36,279 bases of DNA from the IMG/VR virus record IMGVR_UViG_3300009068_000089, positions 1 through 36,279 of that record; one strand, given 5' to 3'. Shown here piece after piece: positions 1 through 7,200 of the stretch (position 1 is the first letter of the stretch; every line of letters begins with the position of its first letter). The position numbers and the translations under genes are program-made. The DNA is from a virus. The notes below the pieces were generated by a model. It did not search any database. It saw only the letters and a list, made by a program, of their open reading frames with translations, and had not been told where the DNA came from.

Positions 1-594
1 CATCAGCTATTATTAATTTCAAGAGGCATGCATGATGATGTTGTTAACACGATTAAAGTTAACCGTGATAGAGGAACGATGTTCGTGTATCCCGTCATAA
101 TCAATTTCGACTTAGACGGAATCAACACCGTGGTAGACATTTCAACAGTTGTTGGTACTAATCCAGTTTCATGTCATCTTGGAGACTTAATAAGTTCTAT
201 AAAAATTTCTGATTCTTGTGTTGTAGATGAAGTAACTGTCATTGGAAACAGTTTGACTTTTAAGAATTCTAAGACTAGAAGTAACGTTAATGTACATGTT
301 AGAAATCTTCTTGAAAAAGCAAAGACTTCAAACTTCGACATAGAAAGTCTTGTCACGACTAGACTTAAGTCATTAACTGGAAGTAATGTTGTGATAAGGA
401 TACCAGATGACTCAAATTACGTTCTTAAATCTCAGGCAATTGACAACGTTCTTAGATCAATAAAGTCAATCTTAGATTATGGAATATTAATTAAAAATGA
501 AGAAATTGATCTATACGGAACAAGTAAAAGCTCTTTAGAATTATCCAACAAATTTTTCAAGCAAATTATGAACATAGGTTCAATTATTGTTTGA
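1..594 (+). CDS. Unknown phage protein, 5' end outside window
   Basis: The reading frame is open from base 1, so the ATG at 28 is probably internal and the gene likely begins upstream of the window. The visible 198 codons give a beta-rich first half with alternating hydrophobic residues, then a more helical half rich in Ser, Asn and Lys. I recognise no family motif, signal peptide or membrane segment. It ends only seven bases from the end of the convergent minus-strand gene at 602, with no clear terminator hairpin between them. Its composition (AT-rich, AGA arginines) resembles the virion proteins at 7-22 kb, so a structural role is possible but is only inference. Confidence 0.6.
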   Translation, partial: HQLLLISRGMHDDVVNTIKVNRDRGTMFVYPVIINFDLDGINTVVDISTVVGTNPVSCHLGDLISSIKISDSCVVDEVTVIGNSLTFKNSKTRSNVNVHVRNLLEKAKTSNFDIESLVTTRLKSLTGSNVVIRIPDDSNYVLKSQAIDNVLRSIKSILDYGILIKNEEIDLYGTSKSSLELSNKFFKQIMNIGSIIV

Positions 595-601
595 ATAAAT
601 T

Positions 602-1480
602 TCAGTCTTCTTCTGTTGGCTCTTTTTCTGAAATATATTTTTGAAAAAATTTTAAAGCTTCTTCTTTATCTAGAGTTGTAGCTGTACTTTTTTCCAGTCG
701 TTCTTTAAAAACTAAAATAGTTTGATCCTTTAATGGGTGATCTTTTTTTAAGTTTTTTGTGTACTCTAGAAATTCTCGTTGTTCCTCTTTGTTATTGATA
801 TTATCTTTTAAATATTTTTCTAACTTATCTACAGAATCAATTTCGTTTTCGTTAGATTCAGTAGCAGCAGGTATACTAATTTTCGGAATAGAAGTTGAAG
901 TTAATCTTAAAAATTGAGCTTTCGTTAACTCAGAAATTTCTTCTAGAAATTCGTCAGGAGAATATTCTGAACGTGTAATAATTTCTTCGATGTCTTTAGT
1001 TGTCGAAGACATTTTAAATAAAGTTTTTATTGAATCTTTTTGTTCTTTAAATTCATCTATTTCTGACAACTTTTTTTCATCTTCGATGCTACTTTTCTTT
1101 ACGAATTTTGCAATTGAATTTAAAGAAGATCCAAACTTTACTAGTATTTCAGCACCAGCTATAAGTTTGTTTCTATTGAATTTTTCATCAGTTACTTCAA
1201 CTTTTGAAACTTCAGACATTTTATCAAAAAAACTTTGAATTTTTGGTAGATTTTTATCTTGTATTTCTCGTTTAAAATCATTAACGTATGACGTTAAAGC
1301 CATTTTTAGATTCAAGTTATTTTTATCTCTTTCATCTTGAGTTTCTTCTATAATAATAGATTTAGCTATTTGTTTTCTTTTGTGTATCAAAACAGATTTT
1401 TCATAATTTTCTTCTATTATTGATCTAGCTACTTTTCTTTGAATTTTTGAAAAAATGTTGAATGAAGAATTTGTGGACAT
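602..1480 (-). CDS. Unknown coiled-coil, charged protein on minus strand
   Basis: A 292-residue Lys/Glu-rich protein, one of only two convincing minus-strand genes here. It looks helical throughout, with long charged stretches typical of coiled coils and an acidic C-terminus. The N-terminus holds two near copies of a basic-hydrophobic element: RKVARSIIEE at residues 15-24 and RKQIAKSIIIEE at 35-46, about 20 residues apart. It has no recognised enzymatic motif, signal peptide or membrane helix. Its start lies 38 bp from the start of the divergent gene at 1519, so the two promoters must overlap. No Shine-Dalgarno is visible before its ATG. Coding on the opposite strand suggests different expression timing from the virion genes. 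Function unknown. Confidence 0.7.
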   Translation of the reverse strand: MSTNSSFNIFSKIQRKVARSIIEENYEKSVLIHKRKQIAKSIIIEETQDERDKNNLNLKMALTSYVNDFKREIQDKNLPKIQSFFDKMSEVSKVEVTDEKFNRNKLIAGAEILVKFGSSLNSIAKFVKKSSIEDEKKLSEIDEFKEQKDSIKTLFKMSSTTKDIEEIITRSEYSPDEFLEEISELTKAQFLRLTSTSIPKISIPAATESNENEIDSVDKLEKYLKDNINNKEEQREFLEYTKNLKKDHPLKDQTILVFKERLEKSTATTLDKEEALKFFQKYISEKEPTEED

Positions 1481-1518
1481 GCGATTTACTTTTAAATATT
1501 AAGACGTATCATAATAAT

Positions 1519-1773
1519 ATGACAAACAACACTGTTGATAAAATTGCTTGGGACATGTTGGGATTTGTAAAAGAAACAACTAAGAAAAATTTTGTTACCG
1601 CTGTTAGTAGCGGTCAATTAAAATTAGATCGTGAAATTTTGCCAGTAATACTTACGTTAATCGACTCGTCAATTGAAGAAGGGTATAGCAAAAGTTATAA
1701 AAACTTTTCTAATCGCATGCAAAAATTAAATGAAGATAGCACATCAACTTCATCTTTAAAAAAAAGAAAGTGA
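1519..1773 (+). CDS. Small unknown protein
   Basis: An 84-residue protein with a predicted helical body and a Ser/Thr-rich, Lys-rich tail ending in KKRK. I chose the ATG at 1519. The frame is open further upstream to 1462, but those codons would overlap the divergent gene that starts at 1480 and look non-coding. No Shine-Dalgarno precedes the ATG. It is divergent from the coiled-coil gene at 602-1480 and 16 bases upstream of the zinc-ribbon gene, so it may be cotranscribed with the latter. I do not recognise the family. Confidence 0.6.
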   Translation: MTNNTVDKIAWDMLGFVKETTKKNFVTAVSSGQLKLDREILPVILTLIDSSIEEGYSKSYKNFSNRMQKLNEDSTSTSSLKKRK

Positions 1774-1789
1774 ACTTTTTTAAAAAAGC
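1774..1789. repeat. Perfect A/T palindrome in short intergenic gap
   Basis: The 16-base gap before the gene at 1790 is almost entirely one 14-base palindrome, C-T6-A6-G, at 1775-1788. It leaves no room for a Shine-Dalgarno site in front of the ATG. It could act as an A/U-rich ribosome entry element or be chance in AT-rich DNA. Confidence 0.35.
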
Positions 1790-2260
1790 ATGGCAACTTT
1801 TGGTCAAAAACATCTAATAAAATGTAGATGTGTTCTACCTCAATTCAAAAATAGTCCAGATTCAAAACAACATAGATTTGTAGTTTTTTCAGAAGTCATT
1901 GAAGACATAACAAAACAAAAATATTCGCAGTGTAATAATTGCGGATTAGTTCATAAAGTTATAGACATTTGTACCTCTGAGATCATGCAAGGAAAAGAAT
2001 CTATGGGTTCTATTATGTCTATTGAAGACATAAAAATTGGAATGAATCAAGGATTAATTGGTGTTCTTGAAAGACATCAATGCGATTTGCCTACATGGGA
2101 ACATGCTAGATATGTAGTCGAAAATAAGCGTTGGGGTGATATTGTCATTTTAACAAATGACAATGAAGATGATGATAAAGTAATAAAGTATGTAAGAATA
2201 TTAGGAGAGACCTTGTTTAAGGTAGATTCTCATACAAGAAAAGACGTAATAGGTGATTAA
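1790..2260 (+). CDS. Zinc-ribbon-like conserved phage protein
   Basis: A 156-residue protein with two cysteine knuckles, C12-x-C14 and C48-x2-C51 (the second followed by Gly), spaced as in a treble-clef or zinc-ribbon fold. A further cysteine is in the motif CDLPTWE near residue 98. The C-terminal half is mixed alpha/beta with an acidic loop (NDNEDDDK). No catalytic residues are apparent, so a structural zinc site or nucleic-acid/protein binding is more likely than an enzyme. The next gene starts two bases after its stop, and the one after overlaps that, so this gene, the 80-residue protein and the ClpP-like protease probably form one operon. I recognise the overall style as a phage conserved hypothetical but cannot name the family. 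Confidence 0.7.
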   Translation: MATFGQKHLIKCRCVLPQFKNSPDSKQHRFVVFSEVIEDITKQKYSQCNNCGLVHKVIDICTSEIMQGKESMGSIMSIEDIKIGMNQGLIGVLERHQCDLPTWEHARYVVENKRWGDIVILTNDNEDDDKVIKYVRILGETLFKVDSHTRKDVIGD

Positions 2261-2262
2261 TC

Positions 2263-2505
2263 ATGCAAACTTATGGACAACTAACTTCAGAAAAATTTGC
2301 TAAAGAAAATGAGGAATGTCGTAAGATTGTTAAAGAAGTCCTTAACATCGGGTTGACACAACGTCAACAAATATTCTTGATATATCTTTTGTCTATGGAG
2401 CTTGAGAACATTGAATATGTCCAGACGATGACTAACATAATTAAAGAGTTAGCTGGAGACGAAATCTTTATTTCAAAAAAGGAAGACAATGGGACGATCA
2501 ATTGA
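2263..2505 (+). CDS. Small helical unknown protein
   Basis: An 80-residue protein, almost wholly helical by composition, with a hydrophobic core segment (QQIFLIYLLSMELENI) too polar on its flanks to be a clear membrane helix. An AGGTGAT Shine-Dalgarno lies inside the end of the preceding gene. The last 17 bases overlap the start of the ClpP-like gene, which suggests translational coupling. No family was recognised. Confidence 0.65.
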   Translation: MQTYGQLTSEKFAKENEECRKIVKEVLNIGLTQRQQIFLIYLLSMELENIEYVQTMTNIIKELAGDEIFISKKEDNGTIN

Positions 2506-3094
2506 ACCACAAAATAGGCACGGAGCTCCAACAAGGAAAACAAATTCAGATGATCACGAAACCAGCGTCTTAATGCATCCAAATGAAGATTCTAGAATTG
2601 TTGTTCTTTATGGTGGTGTTAGTGAGCAATCTATTGCAGCATCAATTGTCCAGCTTCTCTACCTAGCAAATCAGAATCACAAACCAATTCATCTTGTTGT
2701 TTCAACTTATGGTGGATCGGTTGATGAAATGTTCTCTTTGTATGACACCATTAGATTCCTACCGTGTCCAGTCCATACCATTGCTTTGGGTAAGGTCATG
2801 TCGGCCGGTGTTCTTTTACTTGCTTCTGGTGTGAAGGGTAAGAGATTGATAGGTTCTTCTGCTCGTCTAATGATGCACCCAATTTCTGGTGGTTTCTATG
2901 GAAATGTATTCGAATCAATGAGTGAGACAAACGAGCACAAGAGACTACACGACTTGATGACTGGTGCACTTGAGAAAGAGACCAAGATGTCAAGAGACCA
3001 GATTGAATCAATCATGAAATCTGGGCATGATTATTATCTCACAGCAGAAGACGCTATCAAGCTTGGAATCGTTGATAAAATTATTGGCCGCTGA
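2489..3094 (+). CDS. ClpP-like serine protease (S14 fold)
   Basis: A 201-residue protein, close to the size of bacterial ClpP, and alignable with it over most of its length. The catalytic triad can be placed: Ser105 in GKVMSAGV, His130 in LMMHP, and Asp181 in GHDYYLTAEDA (equivalent to the Asp before the conserved RF-LSA motif of ClpP). The substrate-strand motif STYGGSVDE (72-80) matches the ClpP glycine-rich loop. An N-terminal extension of about 30 polar residues is unlike a ClpP propeptide. No ClpX or ClpA ATPase lies in the window, so it would need host unfoldases or work alone. The prohead protease role is filled by the gp21-like gene at 33480, so head maturation is unlikely. Good Shine-Dalgarno (AAGGA). 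Confidence 0.88.
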   Translation: MGRSIEPQNRHGAPTRKTNSDDHETSVLMHPNEDSRIVVLYGGVSEQSIAASIVQLLYLANQNHKPIHLVVSTYGGSVDEMFSLYDTIRFLPCPVHTIALGKVMSAGVLLLASGVKGKRLIGSSARLMMHPISGGFYGNVFESMSETNEHKRLHDLMTGALEKETKMSRDQIESIMKSGHDYYLTAEDAIKLGIVDKIIGR

Positions 3095-3109
3095 TCCGGT
3101 GTAATGTCT

Positions 3110-3133
3110 CACCTAAGTGTTATACTTTAGGTG
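3110..3133 (+). promoter_or_regulatory. Hairpin overlapping the ribosome site of the helicase gene
   Basis: CACCTAA (3110-3116) and TTAGGTG (3127-3133) form a perfect 7-bp inverted repeat with a 10-base loop. The 3' arm contains the AGGTG that would serve as Shine-Dalgarno for the ATG at 3136, so the folded RNA would hide it. No T-tract follows, so this is not a typical terminator. Possible translational control; alternatively a protein operator. Confidence 0.45.
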
Positions 3134-3135
3134 AT

Positions 3136-4782
3136 ATGCCTGCACATGATTATGTTCGATACTTTCCTTTTCCGAAGATCAGGAAAGAACAAGCACAAGC
3201 GATTGAATTCGCAATTGATGCTTATGAATCTGGAAAACAGTTCGTCGCTCTAGAGCTTGGAACTGGTGTTGGCAAGTCTGCTATTGGAATAACGATAGCC
3301 AGGTATCTTGAGTCACATGCTCCTCCATTGAGGAATAAGGATGGTGACTTGATGACCGGTGCATATGTTATCACAACTCAAAAGATCTTGCAGGAACAGT
3401 ACCTTCGTGATTTCGGGGGAGGAAAAGACAAAACTCCCCTGTTGCGGTCAATTAAGTCCAGTTCAAATTATCAATGTTCTTTCTATTCTGATCAAAACTG
3501 TGCAGAATCTAGAAGGATTCTTAGCAAGCTAGCAAAACATTTAAACGGATCTGAATTTCAGAAGCAATGCAAAACCCAATGTCCTTATGGGTTAGAGAAG
3601 CAGGAGTTCATAGATTCGTCAGTCTCAGTAACTAATTTTTCTTATTTTCTAGCAGAGACAATGTATGCAGGGAAGCTTGAACCTAGAGCATTATTGGTAG
3701 TTGATGAGGCACACAACACTGAATCAGAGCTTGGGAAATTTATTGAAGTTACATTTTCTGAAAAGTTTGCTCGAGACGTTTTGAAATGTAAGATGCCAAA
3801 AAACTTCGATCAAGAGTCTATTCATGACTGGATCAAGAAGACCTACGCTAAGGCTGCAAGTAAATACATGAAGGAACTTGAGAAATCGCTGGCCAAGCTT
3901 AGCGGTGACATTGAAGGATATGGTTCATTCTCAAAACAGTATGAGATGCTTGACAAACATGTCTGCAAGATTGATAGGTTCCTTGATGTTTATAAGCCTG
4001 ATAACTGGATCCTAAATGTCGTGTATCCCCTTCCTGACAACAAGAAGGCCGGAAAAAAATTCGAATTTAAACCCATTGATGTTTCACCATACAGTCATGA
4101 TGTATTTTTTAAGAACGGTGGAAGGGTTTTGTTGATGTCTGCTACGATAGTCAACAAAGATATCTTTTTTGAATCTCTTGGAATTGTTCAATCTGCAGCT
4201 GCTTATCTAAACATTCAATCTCCATTTCCTGTAGAAAACAGGCCGATTCATTTCATTCCAGTTGGATCTATGTCTAAGAACAACATCGACAACACTCTAC
4301 CAGCCATGGCAGAGGCAGTCAGGATGCTCTTAGAAAAACATTCAAAAGACAAAGGCATAATTCACTGTTCAAATTATAAAGTGGCCAAATACATCAATGA
4401 CACACTAGAATTACCAAGATTATTGATGCATGATTCTACGAACAGAGATCAAATGTTAAAGTTTCATCTTGAGTCAAAAGATGCAACAGTTCTACTGAGT
4501 CCTTCTATGATGGAAGGTGTTGATCTGTTCGATGATAACAGTAGATTTCAAATAATTTGTAAGGTTCCATTTCCTTATCTTGGCGATCTTGTTGTTAAAA
4601 AGAGAATGGAAAAGAATCGATTCTGGTATCCTTATATGACTTCCAAATCTGTCATTCAATCGTTAGGTAGATCTATTAGAAATGAAAGTGATCACGCTGA
4701 GTCTTATATCCTAGATGGTGACTGGGATCGTTTCTATAAGATGAATCGAAATATGTTTCCACCTGATTTTATTGTGACATAA
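3136..4782 (+). CDS. DinG/XPD-family superfamily 2 DNA helicase with Fe-S cysteines
   Basis: A 548-residue helicase. The Walker A motif is GTGVGKS (42-48) and the DEAH box is at 190-193 (LLVVDEAHN). Four cysteines, C114, C122, C145 and C149, sit between motifs I and II exactly where XPD/DinG helicases bind a 4Fe-4S cluster. Motif III is SAT (LLMSATI) and motif VI is Q508-x2-GR-x2-R515. The family unwinds DNA 5'-to-3' and acts in repair, R-loop removal and restart; DinG is the bacterial relative. In phages such helicases may clear roadblocks during replication or recombination. It starts 41 bases after the protease gene, behind a hairpin that covers its ribosome site. It is shorter than E. coli DinG, as expected for a phage-encoded form. 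Confidence 0.92.
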   Translation: MPAHDYVRYFPFPKIRKEQAQAIEFAIDAYESGKQFVALELGTGVGKSAIGITIARYLESHAPPLRNKDGDLMTGAYVITTQKILQEQYLRDFGGGKDKTPLLRSIKSSSNYQCSFYSDQNCAESRRILSKLAKHLNGSEFQKQCKTQCPYGLEKQEFIDSSVSVTNFSYFLAETMYAGKLEPRALLVVDEAHNTESELGKFIEVTFSEKFARDVLKCKMPKNFDQESIHDWIKKTYAKAASKYMKELEKSLAKLSGDIEGYGSFSKQYEMLDKHVCKIDRFLDVYKPDNWILNVVYPLPDNKKAGKKFEFKPIDVSPYSHDVFFKNGGRVLLMSATIVNKDIFFESLGIVQSAAAYLNIQSPFPVENRPIHFIPVGSMSKNNIDNTLPAMAEAVRMLLEKHSKDKGIIHCSNYKVAKYINDTLELPRLLMHDSTNRDQMLKFHLESKDATVLLSPSMMEGVDLFDDNSRFQIICKVPFPYLGDLVVKKRMEKNRFWYPYMTSKSVIQSLGRSIRNESDHAESYILDGDWDRFYKMNRNMFPPDFIVT

Positions 4783-4795
4783 TTTTACTCCTGAA

Positions 4796-4818
4796 TCGTG
4801 AGACCTATATTTTCACGA
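4796..4818. repeat. Inverted repeat before the histone-like gene
   Basis: TCGTGA (4796-4801) and TCACGA (4813-4818) form a 6-bp inverted repeat with an 11-base AT-rich spacer, ending right at the strong AGGAGG ribosome site. It could be a small hairpin or an operator. Weak on its own. Confidence 0.3.
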
Positions 4819-4832
4819 GGAGGATATAAAAC

Positions 4833-5033
4833 ATGTCTGAAAATGAAGTTTTAGCTAAGTGGGCAGATCTTAAGGCACTCGTCGAGGCACTTGAGCATGA
4901 TGTTGCAAAGAATGCAAAGGGCACAGCCGCAGCTGGTGTTCGAGTTCGCAAGGGTCTTCGCGAGCTGAAGACAAAGGCCGGAGATCTTGTCAAGCTTACA
5001 ATTACATTTGATAAGACTAAGAAGAAGGACTGA
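4833..5033 (+). CDS. Hc1-like histone H1-type nucleoid protein
   Basis: A 66-residue, Lys/Arg/Ala-rich protein without cysteine. The central part (residues 23-50: an EHDVAKNAKGTAAAGVRVRKG-type stretch leading into LRELKTKAGDLVK) follows the pattern of the chlamydial Hc1 N-terminal domain, where a KAEKGNKAAAQRVR element is followed by a second amphipathic helix. It has a basic KTKKKD tail. Hc1 proteins bind and condense DNA without clear sequence specificity. In a phage it could compact or protect phage DNA, or act on the host nucleoid. The very strong Shine-Dalgarno (AGGAGG, 4817-4822 region), higher local GC and its own downstream terminator all suggest high-level expression as a single gene. 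The family call rests on pattern memory, not alignment. Confidence 0.7.
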   Translation: MSENEVLAKWADLKALVEALEHDVAKNAKGTAAAGVRVRKGLRELKTKAGDLVKLTITFDKTKKKD

Positions 5034-5061
5034 AATCCTTAAAATTGGTCGTTTTTTTACG

Positions 5062-5091
5062 ATGGGATACATATATCATGTATCCCATTTT
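5062..5091 (+). terminator. Rho-independent terminator after the histone-like gene
   Basis: A perfect 11-bp stem (ATGGGATACAT 5062-5072, ATGTATCCCAT 5078-5088) with a 5-base loop and a short T-tract (5088-5091). It lies 29 bases after the stop codon and shortly before the next ribosome site, so it would separate the histone gene from the gene at 5106. Confidence 0.8.
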
Positions 5092-5105
5092 CATATGAGG
5101 TAACA

Positions 5106-5513
5106 ATGCCCGCACCAAGAAGAGCAATTTTAGCAAATATTCACGAACGTAAACTAGACCCAACAACTTCTCACACACAACTTGATAAAACAGGAAAGTT
5201 GGTTTCTTCAAAAGAAGTTGTTGAACATGAACTACCGAAGGTAGTATTCGCCAGCAAACAAAAGGTTGTATCAGAGATTAGACAGGAGCAAGTCAAACAA
5301 CATGTTGAACCTGTTCAAGAATCTAAGGTCGAACAACCTGCGGTGGAAGAACCATTGGTACAAGAAGTAATAAATGAAGTTGCAGAAGAGTTGAAAGTTG
5401 AAGAAGTATTAGCTTCTGAAACAGTTTCAACTGAAGAAACTGTAGTTGAAGTATCTTCAGTTGCAGAAACAACTCTTGGTTTTTCTAAGAAAAAATCAAA
5501 GAAAAAGAATTGA
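5106..5513 (+). CDS. Unknown acidic, low-complexity protein with basic tail
   Basis: A 135-residue protein. The first 50 residues are mixed and basic. Residues 55-125 are dominated by Glu and Val with imperfect repeats of VEE/EVV type. The tail is strongly basic (FSKKKSKKKN). This charge layout suggests a disordered protein that might bind DNA through the tail or mask a partner's basic surface. No catalytic motif is seen. It follows the terminator at 5062-5091 with a GAGGT ribosome site nine bases before the ATG, and converges on the minus-strand gene that ends at 5516. Function unknown. Confidence 0.6.
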   Translation: MPAPRRAILANIHERKLDPTTSHTQLDKTGKLVSSKEVVEHELPKVVFASKQKVVSEIRQEQVKQHVEPVQESKVEQPAVEEPLVQEVINEVAEELKVEEVLASETVSTEETVVEVSSVAETTLGFSKKKSKKKN

Positions 5514-5515
5514 AA

Positions 5516-5764
5516 TTAAATTAGAATCGAATTCTTTATTTTTTGAATGATACTCTTTTCGATCTGACAAATTCTCATTCTTGTTAATCCGTAGATTTTT
5601 CCAATTTTTTGAAGTGTATAAGGTCCGTTTTGAGAAGCGATAACAACGCAATTAAAGCTGTCGGAATTATTGATATAATGTCGGCAGCTTTTCTTCTGGC
5701 AGTTAACCTTATGGGTAGAATGAGCTTCAAAACATTTGATGTTATTAATTACGGGTAATTTCAT
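5516..5764 (-). CDS. Small sigma-region-4-like HTH DNA-binding protein with cysteines
   Basis: An 82-residue protein. Residues 49-76 (YTLQKIGKIYGLTRMRICQIEK and following) match the helix-turn-helix of sigma-70 region 4.2, whose typical form is YTLEEIG..FGVTRERIRQIE. Instead of the other sigma domains there is a short N-terminal part with C11, C22, C27 and C39 plus H15 and H19, which could bind zinc or another metal. With no region 2 it cannot be a full sigma factor. It may recognise a -35-like site as an activator, anti-sigma competitor or autoregulator. It is on the minus strand, divergent from phoH. Its start codon lies inside one arm of a 12-bp inverted repeat whose other arm is upstream of phoH. 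No Shine-Dalgarno is visible. Confidence 0.78.
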   Translation of the reverse strand: MKLPVINNIKCFEAHSTHKVNCQKKSCRHYINNSDSFNCVVIASQNGPYTLQKIGKIYGLTRMRICQIEKSIIQKIKNSILI

Positions 5765-5835
5765 TTCGTTAGATCTTAAGGATTAGTTTATAATTTATGT
5801 AATGAAATTACCATTGTTCATATAGAAATAACAAC
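5753..5835. promoter_or_regulatory. Divergent promoter region with 12-bp inverted repeat
   Basis: GGTAATTTCATT (5754-5765) and AATGAAATTACC (5801-5812) are perfect inverted copies separated by 35 bases. The left arm includes the start codon of the minus-strand sigma4-like gene, and the right arm lies 24 bases before the phoH ATG. Between them is TATAAT (5789-5794, plus strand), with AT-rich -10-like sequence on the other strand as well. The symmetry suggests a pair of operator half-sites controlling both genes. The adjacent HTH protein is the obvious candidate binder, by inference. Confidence 0.55.
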
Positions 5836-7200
5836 ATGACAAAGACTTATGTTCTAGACACAAACGTTTTGCTAAGTGACCCAGACTCTATCAACAGTTT
5901 CGAAGACAATAACTTGTTGATTCCAATTCTAGTTTTGGAAGAGCTGGATAAACATAAGACTAGAAATGATGATGTTGGTAGAAATGCTAGACAAGTAAGC
6001 AGAGCCTTAGACGCAATGCGTGTTGATGGTAGTTTCCATGATGGAGTAAAAACTAGAAGTGGTGGAATTATTAGAATTGTTCCTTCTCCTCAAGATCCTG
6101 CAACGCTGTTACCAAAAGAATTATCCGTAAGTTCGAGTGTTGACAACATGATCATTGGTTTCATGTTATCATATAAAGATGAGAATCTTGTCTTGGTTTC
6201 CAAAGACATTAACATTCGAGTGAAATGTGATGCCATGGGTCTGAAGTGCCAGGACTACCTCAGCATGAGGGTTTCTTCTGACATTGATGAGTTGTATCGT
6301 GGGGTTAAGTTAATACACACCACTGAGGATGTCGTTGATTCATTTTATAGGAATGGTGAAGTCAAGACACAAAATGTTACCCAAGAACAAGTTTTTCCAA
6401 ACCAAATAGTCATCCTTAAAACAGTCGACGATCAAGGCAACACAATAAAGTCTGCGATGTCTAGGGCATATGAAGATGGTTCATTGAAATCATTGGCAAA
6501 GATAGAAAGTGTCTTTGGTCTTCGTCCTAGGAATAAGGAACAACATTTTTCTCTCGATCTTTTGATGGATGAGAATGTCAAGCTGTTATCGATGATAGGT
6601 AAGGCAGGTTGTGGAAAGACATTGCTGGCAATTGCTGCAGGGTTGGAACAGTTGAACACGATTGGTGCACAATCGAATTACCAGAAGCTGATAGTGTCTC
6701 GTCCAGTCCAACCGGTAGGAAAGGACATTGGTTATCTTCCAGGTACTTTGGAGGAGAAGATGGAACCATGGATAGCGCCTGTCAAAGACAATCTAGATTT
6801 TCTTTTGGGTATTAATGGTAAGAAACCAGGTCGTAAATCGAAAGATAATCTAATGTCATCTGATCCTTATCTGGAGCTAATGCAGCAGAGAGGATTGATT
6901 GAGATTGAGGCAATTTCATTCATCAGAGGCAGATCGATTCCAAACGCATATATCATCATTGATGAAGCCCAGAACCTTTCGATGCACGAGCTAAAGACGA
7001 TTGTCACAAGAGTAGGCGAGGGAACAAAGATAGTTCTTACCGGAGACATTGAACAGATTGACAACGTTGATGTCGACGCTTATACAAATGGTCTTACTTA
7101 TGCAATTGAAAAATTTAAGGAATATCCAATTGCTGCTCACGTCACCTTGCTAAAGGGAGAAAGAAGTCCATTAGCAACACTAGCATCTAAGATTTTATAA
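5836..7200 (+). CDS. phoH: PIN-PhoH fusion ATPase (PhoH2 type)
   Basis: A 454-residue protein with two domains. The PIN nuclease domain (about 1-150) shows D8 in VLDTNVLL, E35/E36 in VLEELDKHK and D124 in VSKDINIR as its acidic residues. The PhoH ATPase domain (about 225-454) has Walker A GKAGCGKT (255-262) and Walker B IIIDEAQN (D376, E377), followed by the sensor-like LTGDIEQID. Family members with this PIN-PhoH layout are RNA helicase/RNases in bacteria; phoH genes are common in marine phages, often discussed as a phosphate-stress gene though the function is unsettled. It is divergent from the sigma4-like gene and shares its control region. There is no Shine-Dalgarno before the ATG, so initiation may be leaderless or SD-independent. 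Confidence 0.93.
   Translation: MTKTYVLDTNVLLSDPDSINSFEDNNLLIPILVLEELDKHKTRNDDVGRNARQVSRALDAMRVDGSFHDGVKTRSGGIIRIVPSPQDPATLLPKELSVSSSVDNMIIGFMLSYKDENLVLVSKDINIRVKCDAMGLKCQDYLSMRVSSDIDELYRGVKLIHTTEDVVDSFYRNGEVKTQNVTQEQVFPNQIVILKTVDDQGNTIKSAMSRAYEDGSLKSLAKIESVFGLRPRNKEQHFSLDLLMDENVKLLSMIGKAGCGKTLLAIAAGLEQLNTIGAQSNYQKLIVSRPVQPVGKDIGYLPGTLEEKMEPWIAPVKDNLDFLLGINGKKPGRKSKDNLMSSDPYLELMQQRGLIEIEAISFIRGRSIPNAYIIIDEAQNLSMHELKTIVTRVGEGTKIVLTGDIEQIDNVDVDAYTNGLTYAIEKFKEYPIAAHVTLLKGERSPLATLASKIL

Noticed and set aside
990-1238. Open frame of 82 codons on the plus strand
   Set aside because: It is antisense to the minus-strand coiled-coil gene and has a Phe/Ser-rich composition typical of the complement of Lys/Glu codons.
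2489-3094. ClpP-like protein as the prohead maturation protease
   Set aside because: A gp21-type protease with its own catalytic His and Ser is encoded directly in the head module at 33480, and the ClpP-like gene is far from the capsid genes.
4805-4993. Minus-strand frame across the histone-like gene
   Set aside because: It is antisense to a gene with an excellent Shine-Dalgarno and terminator; the product is Ala/Ser/Arg-rich only because it complements Lys/Ala codons.
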